Of a stretch of DNA of 64,000 bases, positions 16,750 through 24,906 are shown in pieces (positions within the stretch are counted from its first letter, which is position 1; each line of letters starts with the position of its first letter). The position numbers and the translations under genes were made by a program. Location: contig NZ_LPUX01000053.1 of assembly GCF_001651865.1 (NCBI RefSeq), forward strand, positions 1,240,001-1,304,000, written 5' to 3'. The notes below the pieces were generated by a model, which saw nothing but the letters and a program-made list of their open reading frames with translations, did not search any database and was not told where the DNA came from. The DNA comes from Sinorhizobium glycinis. GTDB taxonomy: Bacteria; Pseudomonadota; Alphaproteobacteria; Rhizobiales; Rhizobiaceae.

Positions 16750-17060
16750 GTGAGAGGCTCGGCATCGCTGCGGCTAATCAACGGCCTCTCTGACAACATG
16801 CCATCCTTGAAGGCTTTGGCCTGAGACACCCCTTGGCTACCCTACAGTCGAACCCTACCCGAGACGAAATCCTTGCTCGTCTCCTTCGGCTAGAACCCGG
16901 CAATGAGGGACCGCAAACAACACCGATGCAGTCGCCAAGAGGGCAAACAAACTGATCCAGCGCCAACAGTTGGCCTCGGGAGGGGAGCCAGCTTATTGCC
17001 GCCAGTCCCCGCCAAGGAAGCGCTTCATGGTCTTCTGGCTACGGTTGCCGTCCGAAGGCG

Positions 17061-17393
17061 CTAGCCCCTCTGAAATGCCTCTACCGCAGCAGGGAGTGGG
17101 CGGTATTTCTGGACACGTACCGACCGTGTTTCGCTCTCGACGCAATCGACGTCAGCCCAAGTCTTGAGCGTACGGTCGCGCTGAAAGACGGGGATGTGTC
17201 CCTCCTTGTCGAGCGCCTTGCGAATGACACGTACCGTTCCACTGGGATCATGCCCGAGGTCAACGAGCTTCCGACACAACGGAGAGATTGGCCCCTTGGT
17301 CGTACTGCGGTTTCGACGGGAGGTGAGATCGACTGTGAGGCCGCTTTCGACATGACGGGCGACGTAAGAGCCGATCAGCTCAATGGTGTGCAT
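17061..17393 (-). CDS. hypothetical island protein (110 aa)
   Basis: Begins MHTIELIGSYVARHVESGLT and contains a basic patch TSRRNRSTTKGPISPLCRKL followed by VDLGHDPSGTVRVIRKALDK. The sequence has good composition and no membrane segment. The start is placed at this Met rather than further upstream, where a His-rich low-complexity stretch begins. The LxxLGHDPxG segment suggests a compact helical domain; function unknown. Confidence 0.5.
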   Translation of the reverse strand: MHTIELIGSYVARHVESGLTVDLTSRRNRSTTKGPISPLCRKLVDLGHDPSGTVRVIRKALDKEGHIPVFQRDRTLKTWADVDCVESETRSVRVQKYRPLPAAVEAFQRG

Positions 17394-17971
17394 GGCGGTG
17401 AGAACCGCTGGGATCAACGCAGGATACCTTTCCTGTTGGTGATGATGGTGAAGGTGAAGTGGCGCACTGCCGGAGCGCCCAGAGACCGGCATTCTTTGTG
17501 ATGCGGTGGGGGCGAATTACGAACGCCGGGGGTTTGGCTGGACGTTGGCACCGGAGACCGGAGGAGTCTGTGTTCGCTACCCCAAACGTTGTCCGTGTGG
17601 CGCTGCAGTGGGGGTGACGGAGCCTGTCACGGATGCCTCACAGATCGCCCAGGGCGAAGACAGACAGCGCAACTCCGGTTGACCTATAGGGCTGGAGGAG
17701 ATCGCTGATCCTCCTCATTACAGGCGGGACCTCGGTGTGAGCGATGGAATGCTTCCACGTGGGTGCCACGGAGATCACCTGCGAGAGGGGAGCCACAGTG
17801 CCAGCCTAAGGCGGTACCGCAGGTGTAGACCGTGGTTCACTGCGGTTACGCTATGGTCATGGGGAGGAGATGGAATGGTCCATCCCTCTTCTCTCAGGGA
17901 GCTTTGGTCAGGAACCCCGGTCCATCTGGGTGGATGCCTTAGCTATAACCATAGAGGAACCCGGGGTAGAC
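17394..17971. other. 578-bp stretch with no supported gene
   Basis: I read all six frames here and found only short frames of poor composition on either strand. Several G-rich tracts are present (around 17520-17640). It may be remnant DNA or contain an RNA I cannot recognise. Confidence 0.4.
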
Positions 17972-18226
17972 CTACTGTTGCCCCAATTCGCCAGAGCACT
18001 GTCGTCGGGCTTCCCGGCGCTCGTCGAAGTCTGCGCCGTTGATCTCGACAAGCTCCATCCGGTCGGCATCGAGTGGCATGTTTGACCGAGCAATCCGCTT
18101 GGCGCGGCACAGTCGTTTCGAGCGGAAGACAGACTGACGGCCACCGCTCAAGACCTCCTCCCCGTCGAAGTATGTCACCGCGAAATATCGGACTGGTCGT
18201 GATTGTTTGGCCTCGGTGTGTGCCAT
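17972..18226 (-). CDS. hypothetical island protein (84 aa)
   Basis: Begins MAHTEAKQSRPVRYFAVTYF and is rich in charged residues, with RSKRLCRAKRIARSNMPLDA in the middle and an acidic/basic helical C-terminus. A GGAAA-type purine stretch lies upstream of the ATG. Resembles small phage or island accessory proteins in style. It follows the serine recombinase gene on the same strand, about 200 bp after it. Function unknown. Confidence 0.5.
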   Translation of the reverse strand: MAHTEAKQSRPVRYFAVTYFDGEEVLSGGRQSVFRSKRLCRAKRIARSNMPLDADRMELVEINGADFDERREARRQCSGELGQQ

Positions 18227-18423
18227 GGTGATTTCCTTTCGCGGCGTCGATGGGATGGTGGGGCGCAAGATCGAGAAGAAGTTGCTCCTGTTGTCCCTAT
18301 TCGGCCCCGCGCCATGGCACCGTAGCGGCCTCCTGAGCGCATTCTGCGGTTGCGGCTATGGTGATGGCAGGAAGACGTTCCCGCCTCTGGAAAGCCCCTA
18401 CCGCAACAGAGTACGGCTATCCG

Positions 18424-19092
18424 CTATGAGGACCGAGAAGAGACCCGATCCAAGACCCTCGACACTTGCGTCGGCGTCCACTTGCCGCCCCGGGATGTCG
18501 GAATGTTCATGCTGTCCAACGTCTCAGCGATAGCGCTCAGGGTCTGCCCCGACGCTCTCAACGGCCCGACAATCTTCATGACCTTGGCTGCTTCGGCATC
18601 CGCCTTCTGCTGGATCGCTTCGTTGCGCTTCATCGTCTTGTCGCGGAGACCACCGAGACGGACGCCTCGTCCCTTGGCAGCCTTAAGCGCCGCCTTGGTC
18701 CGCTCGGAAATGAACGTCCGCTCCTGTTCCGCTAACGCCGCGTAGATGTGGAGCTGGAACTTGTCCGCTTGGGGCATCTGCGCGACCCGGAGCTTCACCC
18801 TCTTGTCGTCCATCAGCGTGGCGATGAAGGAGACCTTACGGCTCAGCCGGTCCAGCTTGGCAACCAGCAGCTCAGCCCCCGTCTTGCGCACCAGTTCCAA
18901 CGCCTTGGCCAGCTCAGGGCGTTCACTGTCTGCTCCCGACTGCACGTCACGGAACTCCCCGATGATCTCGAAGGGTATGTCGGAGAACTTGTCGAGGAAG
19001 ATGGCGATGTCCCGCTCCTGAGCCTCCAGCCCAAGACCACTACGGCCCTGATCCTCGGTGCTCACTCGGGTGTAGATGACGTATTGCTGCAT
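18424..19092 (-). CDS. serine recombinase / resolvase family protein
   Basis: A 222-residue small serine recombinase. The catalytic Ser is in YTRVSTEDQGRSGLGLEAQE (about residue 11). The helix-E arginine region is AELLVAKLDRLSRKVSFIAT, and AALAEQERTFISERTKAALK matches the resolvase family around the oligomerisation helix. The C-terminal part (LSAIAETLDSMNIPTSRGGK then WTPTQVSRVLDR) is a short DNA-binding helix-turn-helix. Its role on the island may be resolution, inversion or an independent transposition; no matching inverted sites were seen. It is separate from the tyrosine integrase that made the tRNA insertion. Confidence 0.93.
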   Translation of the reverse strand: MQQYVIYTRVSTEDQGRSGLGLEAQERDIAIFLDKFSDIPFEIIGEFRDVQSGADSERPELAKALELVRKTGAELLVAKLDRLSRKVSFIATLMDDKRVKLRVAQMPQADKFQLHIYAALAEQERTFISERTKAALKAAKGRGVRLGGLRDKTMKRNEAIQQKADAEAAKVMKIVGPLRASGQTLSAIAETLDSMNIPTSRGGKWTPTQVSRVLDRVSSRSS

Positions 19093-19420
19093 GTCCGATC
19101 TCCTGTGTTGGAGGGAGCATGTCAGCGCCATTATCAAATGTCAACGTTCGTTGTGCGTGTAAACCGGCACGCGATCAGAGGAAACCCCGCCGAGTACATC
19201 GCTGCGTGTGCTCCGACTTCGTCGCGCTGAATTGGACAAGCGGTACGGGCGGAGGAGAGAATTGCTGCCGAGATGTGACAGATCGGAGGGGGTACCGGGG
19301 GGGAACGCGCCCATCCGCTAATCTGATTGGGTGCCGGACATTTTTTCGATAAACATCCGGCCCCTCCCTATTGACACATCAGAAGCCAGCGTAAGGCCGC
19401 CTCAGAGCATTAGCTTACAG
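19093..19420. other. 328-bp intergenic stretch in the island
   Basis: This lies between the start of the serine recombinase gene (both it and the MBL-fold gene read leftwards) and the stop of the MBL-fold gene. A ttgaca hexamer occurs at 19371-19376 without a convincing partner. A G-rich tract occurs around 19285-19305. No gene is supported. Confidence 0.4.
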
Positions 19421-20509
19421 CTACGCCTCTTCCTGCTCATGTGGATAGTCCGCCGCTACGAGGCTCGTCCAACCTGTGCGCGTCGGGCGATTTACTCCTG
19501 TCACAATTGATTGGCCTTCTGTCATGTAGACGTTGCCGCCACGGTGGATACAGGCGCGAATGACAACCTTTCGAGGATGGTCCGGGTCAGCTTTGGCGGA
19601 CCTGATGTAAGCGTTAAAGAGAGAGGCTTCGGCTTTCGCCGGTAGCTTCGGCCCAAGGATGCGGTCGCAGATTTCCGAACTGAGGTTTCGGCGCGAGCCG
19701 TGGTGGGGGACCTGAAACTTGTCTACTCCGGGGAATGAAACGCCTGCATTAGGAGCATAATCCAGTGCTTCGGTTAGCCCGTCTCTTCCGGCATCGGCAG
19801 TTAACAAAATCCGTTGGTCACACAGCACCCCGTATTGAACGACACTCATTTCATTCTCACGGCTGCTCGACTCGGGCGAGAACGCCTCCAGCCCCCACGA
19901 AGCGAGCGTGTAGTTTATGGCTCTCTTAGCTGCTTCGAGAACAAGTGAAGCCAATCCCGTGAACGCCGACGCCTTCTCGCCCATCGAGGTTTCTGGTGTG
20001 CGATCCGACTCCCATACACACTGCAAGAAATGATTAAGGGAAGGGGCGAGGACTGTGAAGACACCGATGGTGGCACCCTGGAGCGGCTCATAGATCGGGA
20101 TGCCGCGATCAATAGCGATGTCTTCGAGAGCAGCAAGATTAGGATATAACTCACGCAACTTGCTTACGAGTGCCGACCTGCTTTTGTAGGTTGGAAATCC
20201 TGGCATTAACAAATCAACGTAGTGCCACGGCCTGAGCATCCAGAGTGCACCGACGTCGAAAGCTTCGAGAACGGACCGAAGCCCGACTGTATGATCACCA
20301 TCTGGATGTGTCGCCACGACGTGATCGATATAACTCGGACTGCCGTAGTGATCTCGGATGTGGGTAACCAAGCGCTCCCCAGTCTCCGCAAAACCACCAT
20401 CAATAACGTGTATGAACTCTTGGCCATTCAGGGAGTAGCGAAGGGAAATTGCATCGCCACTCTTCTGCGTCTCCACTGCCAAGAAGTCTAACTCATAGAA
20501 GTCGGCCAT
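19421..20509 (-). CDS. ComEC/Rec2-like metallo-beta-lactamase fold hydrolase
   Basis: A 362-residue soluble MBL-fold protein. The first strand ends in VIDGGF (residues 35-40). The metal-binding motif is THPDGDHTVG (67-76), of the H-x-D-x-D-H kind seen in ComEC C-terminal domains. Further family marks are ENEMSVV (219-225), ILLTADAG (234-241) and VPHHGSRRNLS (268-278). Such enzymes act as nucleases or phosphodiesterases; no helices are present, so it is cytoplasmic. It is divergent from a four-helix membrane protein, only 83 bp away. The pair looks like a functional unit, possibly in defence. Exact activity is unknown. Confidence 0.85.
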   Translation of the reverse strand: MADFYELDFLAVETQKSGDAISLRYSLNGQEFIHVIDGGFAETGERLVTHIRDHYGSPSYIDHVVATHPDGDHTVGLRSVLEAFDVGALWMLRPWHYVDLLMPGFPTYKSRSALVSKLRELYPNLAALEDIAIDRGIPIYEPLQGATIGVFTVLAPSLNHFLQCVWESDRTPETSMGEKASAFTGLASLVLEAAKRAINYTLASWGLEAFSPESSSRENEMSVVQYGVLCDQRILLTADAGRDGLTEALDYAPNAGVSFPGVDKFQVPHHGSRRNLSSEICDRILGPKLPAKAEASLFNAYIRSAKADPDHPRKVVIRACIHRGGNVYMTEGQSIVTGVNRPTRTGWTSLVAADYPHEQEEA

Positions 20510-20592
20510 TTACGACTCGCCCCAAATCAGTGATAGCTTGGACTAAGCTTGCGAGCATCCTGCGCGAAATCAACCAGTGAGCGAGGCCGAGC

Positions 20593-21336
20593 GTGGAACA
20601 TTTCGACTTATACACAGTCAAAGCGAGGCTCGCCCCCGCGATCATCACAGTGGCACCAGCAATAGCGCTCCTCGTCGCAGTCCTCGATCTCCGCTCTTTC
20701 GATGCGACCCAACTCTGGGCGACCATTGGACTTGTTGTGGTGCTGTTCGCGCTTTCAAACGTTTCCCGCGAAGCGGGGCGTAGGGTTCAAAATCGCGTCT
20801 ACCGTGACAACGGCGGTTGGCCAACGTTCGATCCAATCTACTATAGCGATCGAACCTTCAGCGACGAGGCAAAGCTGAGGTATCTGTCTTTCCTAAGCAA
20901 GCAATTGCGGCGGCCTTATCCAACGATGGAGCAAGCCACTTCTGACCCCCTGGGCGCGAGGCAATTCTACAATGAAGCTGCTACATGGTTGCGTGAAGCC
21001 ACACGAGACACTACTCAGTATCGCATCATATATGATGAGAATATTACATACGGATACTTCCGAAATCTGCTCGGTCTAAAGTGGATCGCCCTCATGATGA
21101 ACTTAGCAGTAAGCCTGACCTGCCTTCTTATACTTTATGGATACATACAGTGGTTCAACGATGCCACTGCTTCGCTTCCATATGTTTTGACGGTAAGCGT
21201 TCTCCATTTCGTATACGTCCTGTTTGGCGTGTCGGATGCGCGAATGAGAGAGGCGTCAAAACGATATGCGCGACAGTTACTTCTGGCATGTGACAAACTT
21301 GATGCACCCGAAACGAAGTATGCCGCACCAGTTTGA
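20593..21336 (+). CDS. four-helix membrane protein paired with the MBL-fold gene
   Basis: A 247-residue protein with hydrophobic segments at about 14-33, 42-58, 163-186 and 194-213, separated by a 100-residue cytoplasmic domain. That domain contains RDNGGWPTFDPIYY, LREATRDTTQYRIIYDENIT and YGYFRNLLGLKW, and reads like a defined family (FDLYTVKARLAPA at the N-terminus). The GTG start is the first in a good frame. Two pairs of helices around a soluble sensor core are a common design for membrane-damaging effectors. Low GC and A/T-ending codons suggest foreign origin. I do not know a characterised homologue. Confidence 0.7.
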   Translation: MEHFDLYTVKARLAPAIITVAPAIALLVAVLDLRSFDATQLWATIGLVVVLFALSNVSREAGRRVQNRVYRDNGGWPTFDPIYYSDRTFSDEAKLRYLSFLSKQLRRPYPTMEQATSDPLGARQFYNEAATWLREATRDTTQYRIIYDENITYGYFRNLLGLKWIALMMNLAVSLTCLLILYGYIQWFNDATASLPYVLTVSVLHFVYVLFGVSDARMREASKRYARQLLLACDKLDAPETKYAAPV

Positions 21337-21366
21337 GGGATGTCCGACATCAGATAGGCCATGACG

Positions 21367-23040
21367 CTAAGGAAGCTTTCGCCCCCGTAGCCGCGACAAA
21401 TCAAGGCCCTTGTAGGAGACCGCGTCGATCTTGGCTCCAAAGTCCCGCACACCATAGCGTCGGTTGCTCGTCTTTCCTTTGCCGATGTAATGCCCTTGTA
21501 TCCACTCTCGCTCTTCCTCGGTTAAACCGCTACGTGCTGCGGCGGTAGTCCAAGCATCGCGAAAGCCACGCAGGGGCTTGTTACCGGCCTCAGGAATGGC
21601 GCCGTTCTCGCGGAGATACTTGCCCCACCACGCCGCGAAGCTGGAGTGCAGATAGCGGCGCTTTCCTTTTGTGGTCAGCTTGGGAAATAGCGCCAACTCC
21701 CCCGCCTTTTTGAGGCTCTCGACGTACTCCGCGAAACCAAGGTCCAACAGCCGCTTGGCGACCGGCAGGGTTCGCCTGACCAAGGGGTTCCCATCGGCCT
21801 TTATGTTTCTGGCGCCTTTCATGGGATGGGTACCCTCGTCGGTGATCCGTAGGCACCATGCTTTCTCTTCATCGTCGAAGAACACGTCGCTGACGAGAAG
21901 CTGACAAATCTCCTCTGGGCGATTGCCGTACGTCAAGAGCAAGAGCGGCACCCAGAATGACGCTTCTCCTCTGCCCCCGAGGGGGCGCGTTCCCTGCGTA
22001 AAGACCGGTAGATTGAAGATGGCTTGCAGTTGGGCGGGAGTGAACCCCTCGTCGGCTGCTGGCGCCCTCTCTTCGACACGCTGCTCACTGAACGGATTAT
22101 CAAGAGATCGGTCAATGTGTCCCCGCTGTCTCGCCCACGTCCAAATGGAGTTGAGATGGCCGACATGCCCGTTGATGCTCTTGCCAGAAAGTCTCGGTAC
22201 GTCGGAACGTTCTGCATATGCCGTGACCAGTTCACGCAAGCCGAGGCTGCGGTGGTCTTTATCAGGTTGCGTGGGTTTGCGCTGCAGAAGCTCTATCCAA
22301 TCAGCTACTTCCCTGCGGCTGATGGCTGCCATAGGCTTTTGACCGTGAAAGCTTTCGAATAGCCGCAATGCCGTCTCGGTCGCCTCGGTCGTAGCGTGTC
22401 CCTTACCTTTCATCGCCAGCTTTTTCTCAGACATTTCGCGGATGGTCGGTCCGCCGTCACCGGTCGTGACATCTGCTGACGGGGGCGTCGGGTTGGGTTG
22501 CCTGTTCAATTCCAGCGGCGGGAAACGAGATACGACCGTGTCAGGGCTATAGTCGCCCCCGGCGTTCTGCGCGAGGCGAACCGAAGCCTGAGACAGCGAC
22601 ACGCCAACGGCAGCTATAAGAGCGGAGCGGCTGTCACTATCGACGACAAGCCGATGTTTCGCCAAGATCGGGTCAACAGCAGGGCCAAACCACCGCTCCC
22701 GCGCATCCTGAGCCATGCCCTTGATCTGTAGCAGGACGAGCTGCTTCCATGTCTCGGGCGAACCGGGATTATCGTCGAACGACGAAACAAGCTCGCGATA
22801 GGCTTCGCCAGCCAACGCGACGATCTGCTTTTGGGTCAGCCGCTTCGGGCCTTCACGAAGTGACCGCCAGATGTCGTTGAGGTATGCAAGGACGACTGAC
22901 TTCCGCGCCTTCGCCTCATGAGGATCGCGAGTGCGCAGAGAGCCCGTGACTTCCTGAGCTGCGGGACCGACAATCGTGTGGAGGACCTCGTCGCCCACAG
23001 GAATTGCCAAAGCACACCCCCCTGGCCCTGTCGAGGACAT
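21367..23040 (-). CDS. tyrosine-type site-specific integrase (N-terminal frameshift)
   Basis: The island integrase. A core-binding domain (about residues 205-325) precedes the catalytic domain. Box I Arg is in YGNRPEEICQLL. A box II-like LRGFRDAWTTAA lacks the usual first His. The nucleophile Tyr is in GHYIGKGKTSNRRYG near the C-terminus. The likely native N-terminus (MASPMLRKGSTVLQFRQRIP from 23104, a DUF6538-like start) is in another frame and joins this one only after skipping one base in a run of six G near 23013-23018. This is either decay, a +1 shift or an assembly error. It lies next to the tRNA, as usual for such islands. Confidence 0.85.
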   Translation of the reverse strand: MSSTGPGGCALAIPVGDEVLHTIVGPAAQEVTGSLRTRDPHEAKARKSVVLAYLNDIWRSLREGPKRLTQKQIVALAGEAYRELVSSFDDNPGSPETWKQLVLLQIKGMAQDARERWFGPAVDPILAKHRLVVDSDSRSALIAAVGVSLSQASVRLAQNAGGDYSPDTVVSRFPPLELNRQPNPTPPSADVTTGDGGPTIREMSEKKLAMKGKGHATTEATETALRLFESFHGQKPMAAISRREVADWIELLQRKPTQPDKDHRSLGLRELVTAYAERSDVPRLSGKSINGHVGHLNSIWTWARQRGHIDRSLDNPFSEQRVEERAPAADEGFTPAQLQAIFNLPVFTQGTRPLGGRGEASFWVPLLLLTYGNRPEEICQLLVSDVFFDDEEKAWCLRITDEGTHPMKGARNIKADGNPLVRRTLPVAKRLLDLGFAEYVESLKKAGELALFPKLTTKGKRRYLHSSFAAWWGKYLRENGAIPEAGNKPLRGFRDAWTTAAARSGLTEEEREWIQGHYIGKGKTSNRRYGVRDFGAKIDAVSYKGLDLSRLRGRKLP

Positions 23041-23128
23041 CGCGTGGAATGCGCTGCCTGAACTGGAGGACTGTCGAACCTTTGCGGAGCATGGGGGATG
23101 CCATTCTGATGCGCATGTGTGTCACCCG

Positions 23129-23140
23129 TGTGTAGCACTC
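23129..23140. promoter_or_regulatory. possible integrase arm-type site, right end
   Basis: The 12-mer tgtgtagcactc occurs here and, in the same orientation, at 14047-14058 near the left end, about 54-91 bp inside each attachment repeat. Here it is nested in an inverted repeat cacccg...cgggtg. Paired repeats close to both ends fit arm-type binding sites of the integrase or excisionase. This is inference. Confidence 0.4.
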
Positions 23141-23171
23141 GGGTGAGCGAAGATCATGCAAAATCAGTTAG

Positions 23172-23194
23172 TTGAACGTTTACAACACGTTCAA
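23172..23194 (-). terminator. hairpin behind tRNA-Leu, brought by the island
   Basis: Arms ttgaacg and cgttcaa with a 9-base loop follow the 3' end of tRNA-Leu in its reading direction. The run of T beyond it is weak (ctgatttt). It probably replaces the tRNA terminator now 9 kb away at 13922-13949. Confidence 0.5.
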
Positions 23195-23220
23195 AGGGAA
23201 ATGGTGCCCAGAAGAGGACT
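23194..23220. repeat. attR, 27-bp direct repeat within tRNA-Leu 3' end
   Basis: Identical to 13960-13986. Nineteen of its bases are the end of the tRNA gene including the encoded CCA, so insertion left the tRNA intact. Confidence 0.9.
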
Positions 23221-23286
23221 CGAACCTCCACGCCTCGCGGCACAGGTACCTGAAACCTGCGCGTCTACCAATTCCGCCATCTGGGC
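23202..23286 (-). tRNA. tRNA-Leu (anticodon CAG)
   Basis: An 85-nt class II tRNA with encoded CCA. The acceptor 5' strand gcccag pairs with ctgggc before ACCA. The D-arm contains ggcggaattggtagacgc, the anticodon loop is ttcaggt (CAG, reading CUG), a variable arm gccgcgaggc is present, and the T-arm has ggttcgagtcc. It is the integration target of the island downstream. Confidence 0.96.
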
Positions 23287-23617
23287 GACGGACCGGCATG
23301 TAAAAGGCCGGGGACGAAGTGTCAACAGGCATTTTGAAGTTTTCACGCCCGGACGCGAAAAAGCACTGCGGGGCGGCGGCGCCTCGTTGTGCCCGGCCTT
23401 CCTCCGATCGGGCCGACGCGTTCCAACCCCTCAAAGATGCGGCAAGAATTTCGGTGACATGAGCATCGAAGAGGCGCATGCTTCCTCGGACGGCTGATCG
23501 GCGCGGAATCCGGCGTCCGAGTACGTGCTCGCGCCCCGACGTCAGGGAAAAAGGCCACCCAAACAAGAGTCTAGGAGGAGGGACAAGAACCAGAAAGCAC
23601 GCCTTTCGGAAAGTGAG
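23287..23617. other. 331-bp intergenic region after tRNA-Leu
   Basis: This holds the upstream region of tRNA-Leu on one strand and the leader of the Gly/Tyr-rich gene on the other. No convincing gene is present. A GGAGGAGGGAC stretch near 23574-23584 could be a ribosome site for a start codon that I do not see. Confidence 0.4.
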
Positions 23618-24067
23618 ATGAAGATGACGGGATTTCGAAATTTCGTTATGAGCTGCGCGCTGGCGGCCGCCTCCATGATCCCCCCTGTCGCGCCTGTCCA
23701 GGCCATGCCGCGTCCGGCGCTCGACATAGAGATCAAGGCCCCCGCAGACATCCAGAACGTGACCCACCGTGGATATTATGGTCGGGGCTATTACCCGCGC
23801 TGGCGGGGCGGCTACTACGGTGGCTGGCCGGGTTACCATCACGGCTATCGCCGGTCCGGCATCAGCTTCTACTTCGGACCGGGCGTCGGGTACTATCCGC
23901 GCTATTATTACGGCAACCGGTATTATTACGGGACCCGCTATTACGGCCCGGGCTACTATCCCGGCTACTATCCCTACCGGTATTACGGGGGTTACTATCC
24001 GTACCGCTATTATGGCCCGCGGTACTACCGGCCTGGCTTTTATGGGGGCTTCGGCCGGGGCTGGTAA
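23618..24067 (+). CDS. Gly/Tyr/Arg-rich exported protein
   Basis: A 149-residue protein with a signal peptide (MSCALAAASMIPPVAPVQA, cleaved near AMPRP). The mature part turns after about 50 residues into a low-complexity tail dominated by YY, G and R, such as RYYYGNRYYYGTRYY. Rhizobiales encode several such BA14K-like or Gly/Tyr-rich envelope proteins of unknown role. The first ATG is taken; the Met two codons later is an alternative. It lies just outside the island on the tRNA side. Confidence 0.75.
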   Translation: MKMTGFRNFVMSCALAAASMIPPVAPVQAMPRPALDIEIKAPADIQNVTHRGYYGRGYYPRWRGGYYGGWPGYHHGYRRSGISFYFGPGVGYYPRYYYGNRYYYGTRYYGPGYYPGYYPYRYYGGYYPYRYYGPRYYRPGFYGGFGRGW

Positions 24068-24166
24068 GGGCTCGCTCGATGAGGCGCGGCGGCTTTCGCC
24101 GGGCCTCCCGATTTTTGAAGGCCGCGTCGCGGAAGACTGCCGCAAGCGGCATTGCGAGAGTTCGGG

Positions 24167-24496
24167 CTATCGCTTTCTGACAATCCCGAGCCGCGCCATG
24201 ACCTCCTTCGGGATGCCGTAGCGGCGCACCGCATCGCGGCTGTCGCGCAGGCCGCAGATTTCGCGCTGGATGAAGAAGGCCCAGACGGCGTCGGCCGCCT
24301 CGTCGAGAAGCCGCTCGCGTTCCTCCGGCTGGCCTTTTTGCGGGTCGAAGCCGTTCAGGGCAGCGATCGCTTTCTCGACCTTGAGGCCGTGGCGCCCCAA
24401 GGCATCGGCGCGTTCGGCCATGAGTTCGTATTCGAGGACGTTCACGCCGCTTCCGGCATCGAAACGGCGCAGCGACTGCGGCGGACGGAATGTCAT
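24167..24496 (-). CDS. DUF6665-like small protein
   Basis: A 109-residue soluble helical protein beginning MTFRPPQSLRRFDAG and containing NVLEYELMAERADALGRHGL and DEAADAVWAFFIQREICGLR, which I associate with the DUF6665 family of alphaproteobacteria. The start is set by a GGAGG five to six bases before this ATG; a Met four codons upstream is less well placed. The tail RDAVRRYGIPKEVMARLG is highly conserved-looking. Function unknown. Confidence 0.75.
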   Translation of the reverse strand: MTFRPPQSLRRFDAGSGVNVLEYELMAERADALGRHGLKVEKAIAALNGFDPQKGQPEERERLLDEAADAVWAFFIQREICGLRDSRDAVRRYGIPKEVMARLGIVRKR

Positions 24497-24670
24497 CGGT
24501 ACCTCCATCAGGGCTCGTCCCGGCAGGATGGCCCGGGAGGTGCCTTCCCGCAAGAGGGCGAACATCAGGCGCATACCGGCTTCGTGCCGCACCCTGCAGA
24601 GTGTTCCGGCGCCGTCACGGTCTCTATGGTTAACGCTTCATAAACTTCTTTGCCCTAGTTTTTATGATCA

Positions 24671-24773
24671 TGCATTCTGCATGTTTCCTTGGAGCCGACT
24701 TAAGGACAAAACATGCAGCATTCAAAGTGTTACAGCGGCCTTCGCGCGTCCGCTATGACGCGCGGCGCTGTAG
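24671..24773. repeat. RIME1-like intergenic element, copy 2
   Basis: The same two-palindrome design as 10227-10328: a gcatgtttccttgg...aaacatgc palindrome followed by a tacagcg...cgctgta palindrome, in the same direction. The first arm is more diverged. It fills the gap between the DUF6665-like gene and the 526-aa gene. Confidence 0.65.
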
Positions 24774-24906
24774 GTCCCATGCCGGCGGCGAGGCCGCGGC
24801 GGGCCCGCCCATCGGCCGCTACGCGCATGAAGCGCCCTCCAGCAGCAAGACGTTCGATGGCGAGCGCGGTTCCGCATGGCGCCGCCGTACGCAATTGGAG
24901 ACGAGG

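Larger units (their letters stand above)
13960..23220. mobile_element. tRNA-Leu-integrated genomic island (9.26 kb)
   Basis: The 27-bp 3' end of tRNA-Leu(CAG) plus 8 bp beyond is duplicated exactly at 13960-13986 and 23194-23220, in the same orientation. The intact tRNA gene lies at the right end with a tyrosine integrase beside it. Inside are mostly unrecognised genes, a serine recombinase and a divergent MBL-fold/membrane-protein pair. Base composition falls and codon use changes compared with the flanks, most obviously at 15.2-16.5 and 20.5-21.3 kb. The integrase seems frameshifted at its N-terminus, so the island may be immobile. Confidence 0.9.

Noticed and set aside
17394..17971. Small plus-strand frames in the island gap
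   Set aside because: Poor composition, no ribosome sites and no recognisable motifs.
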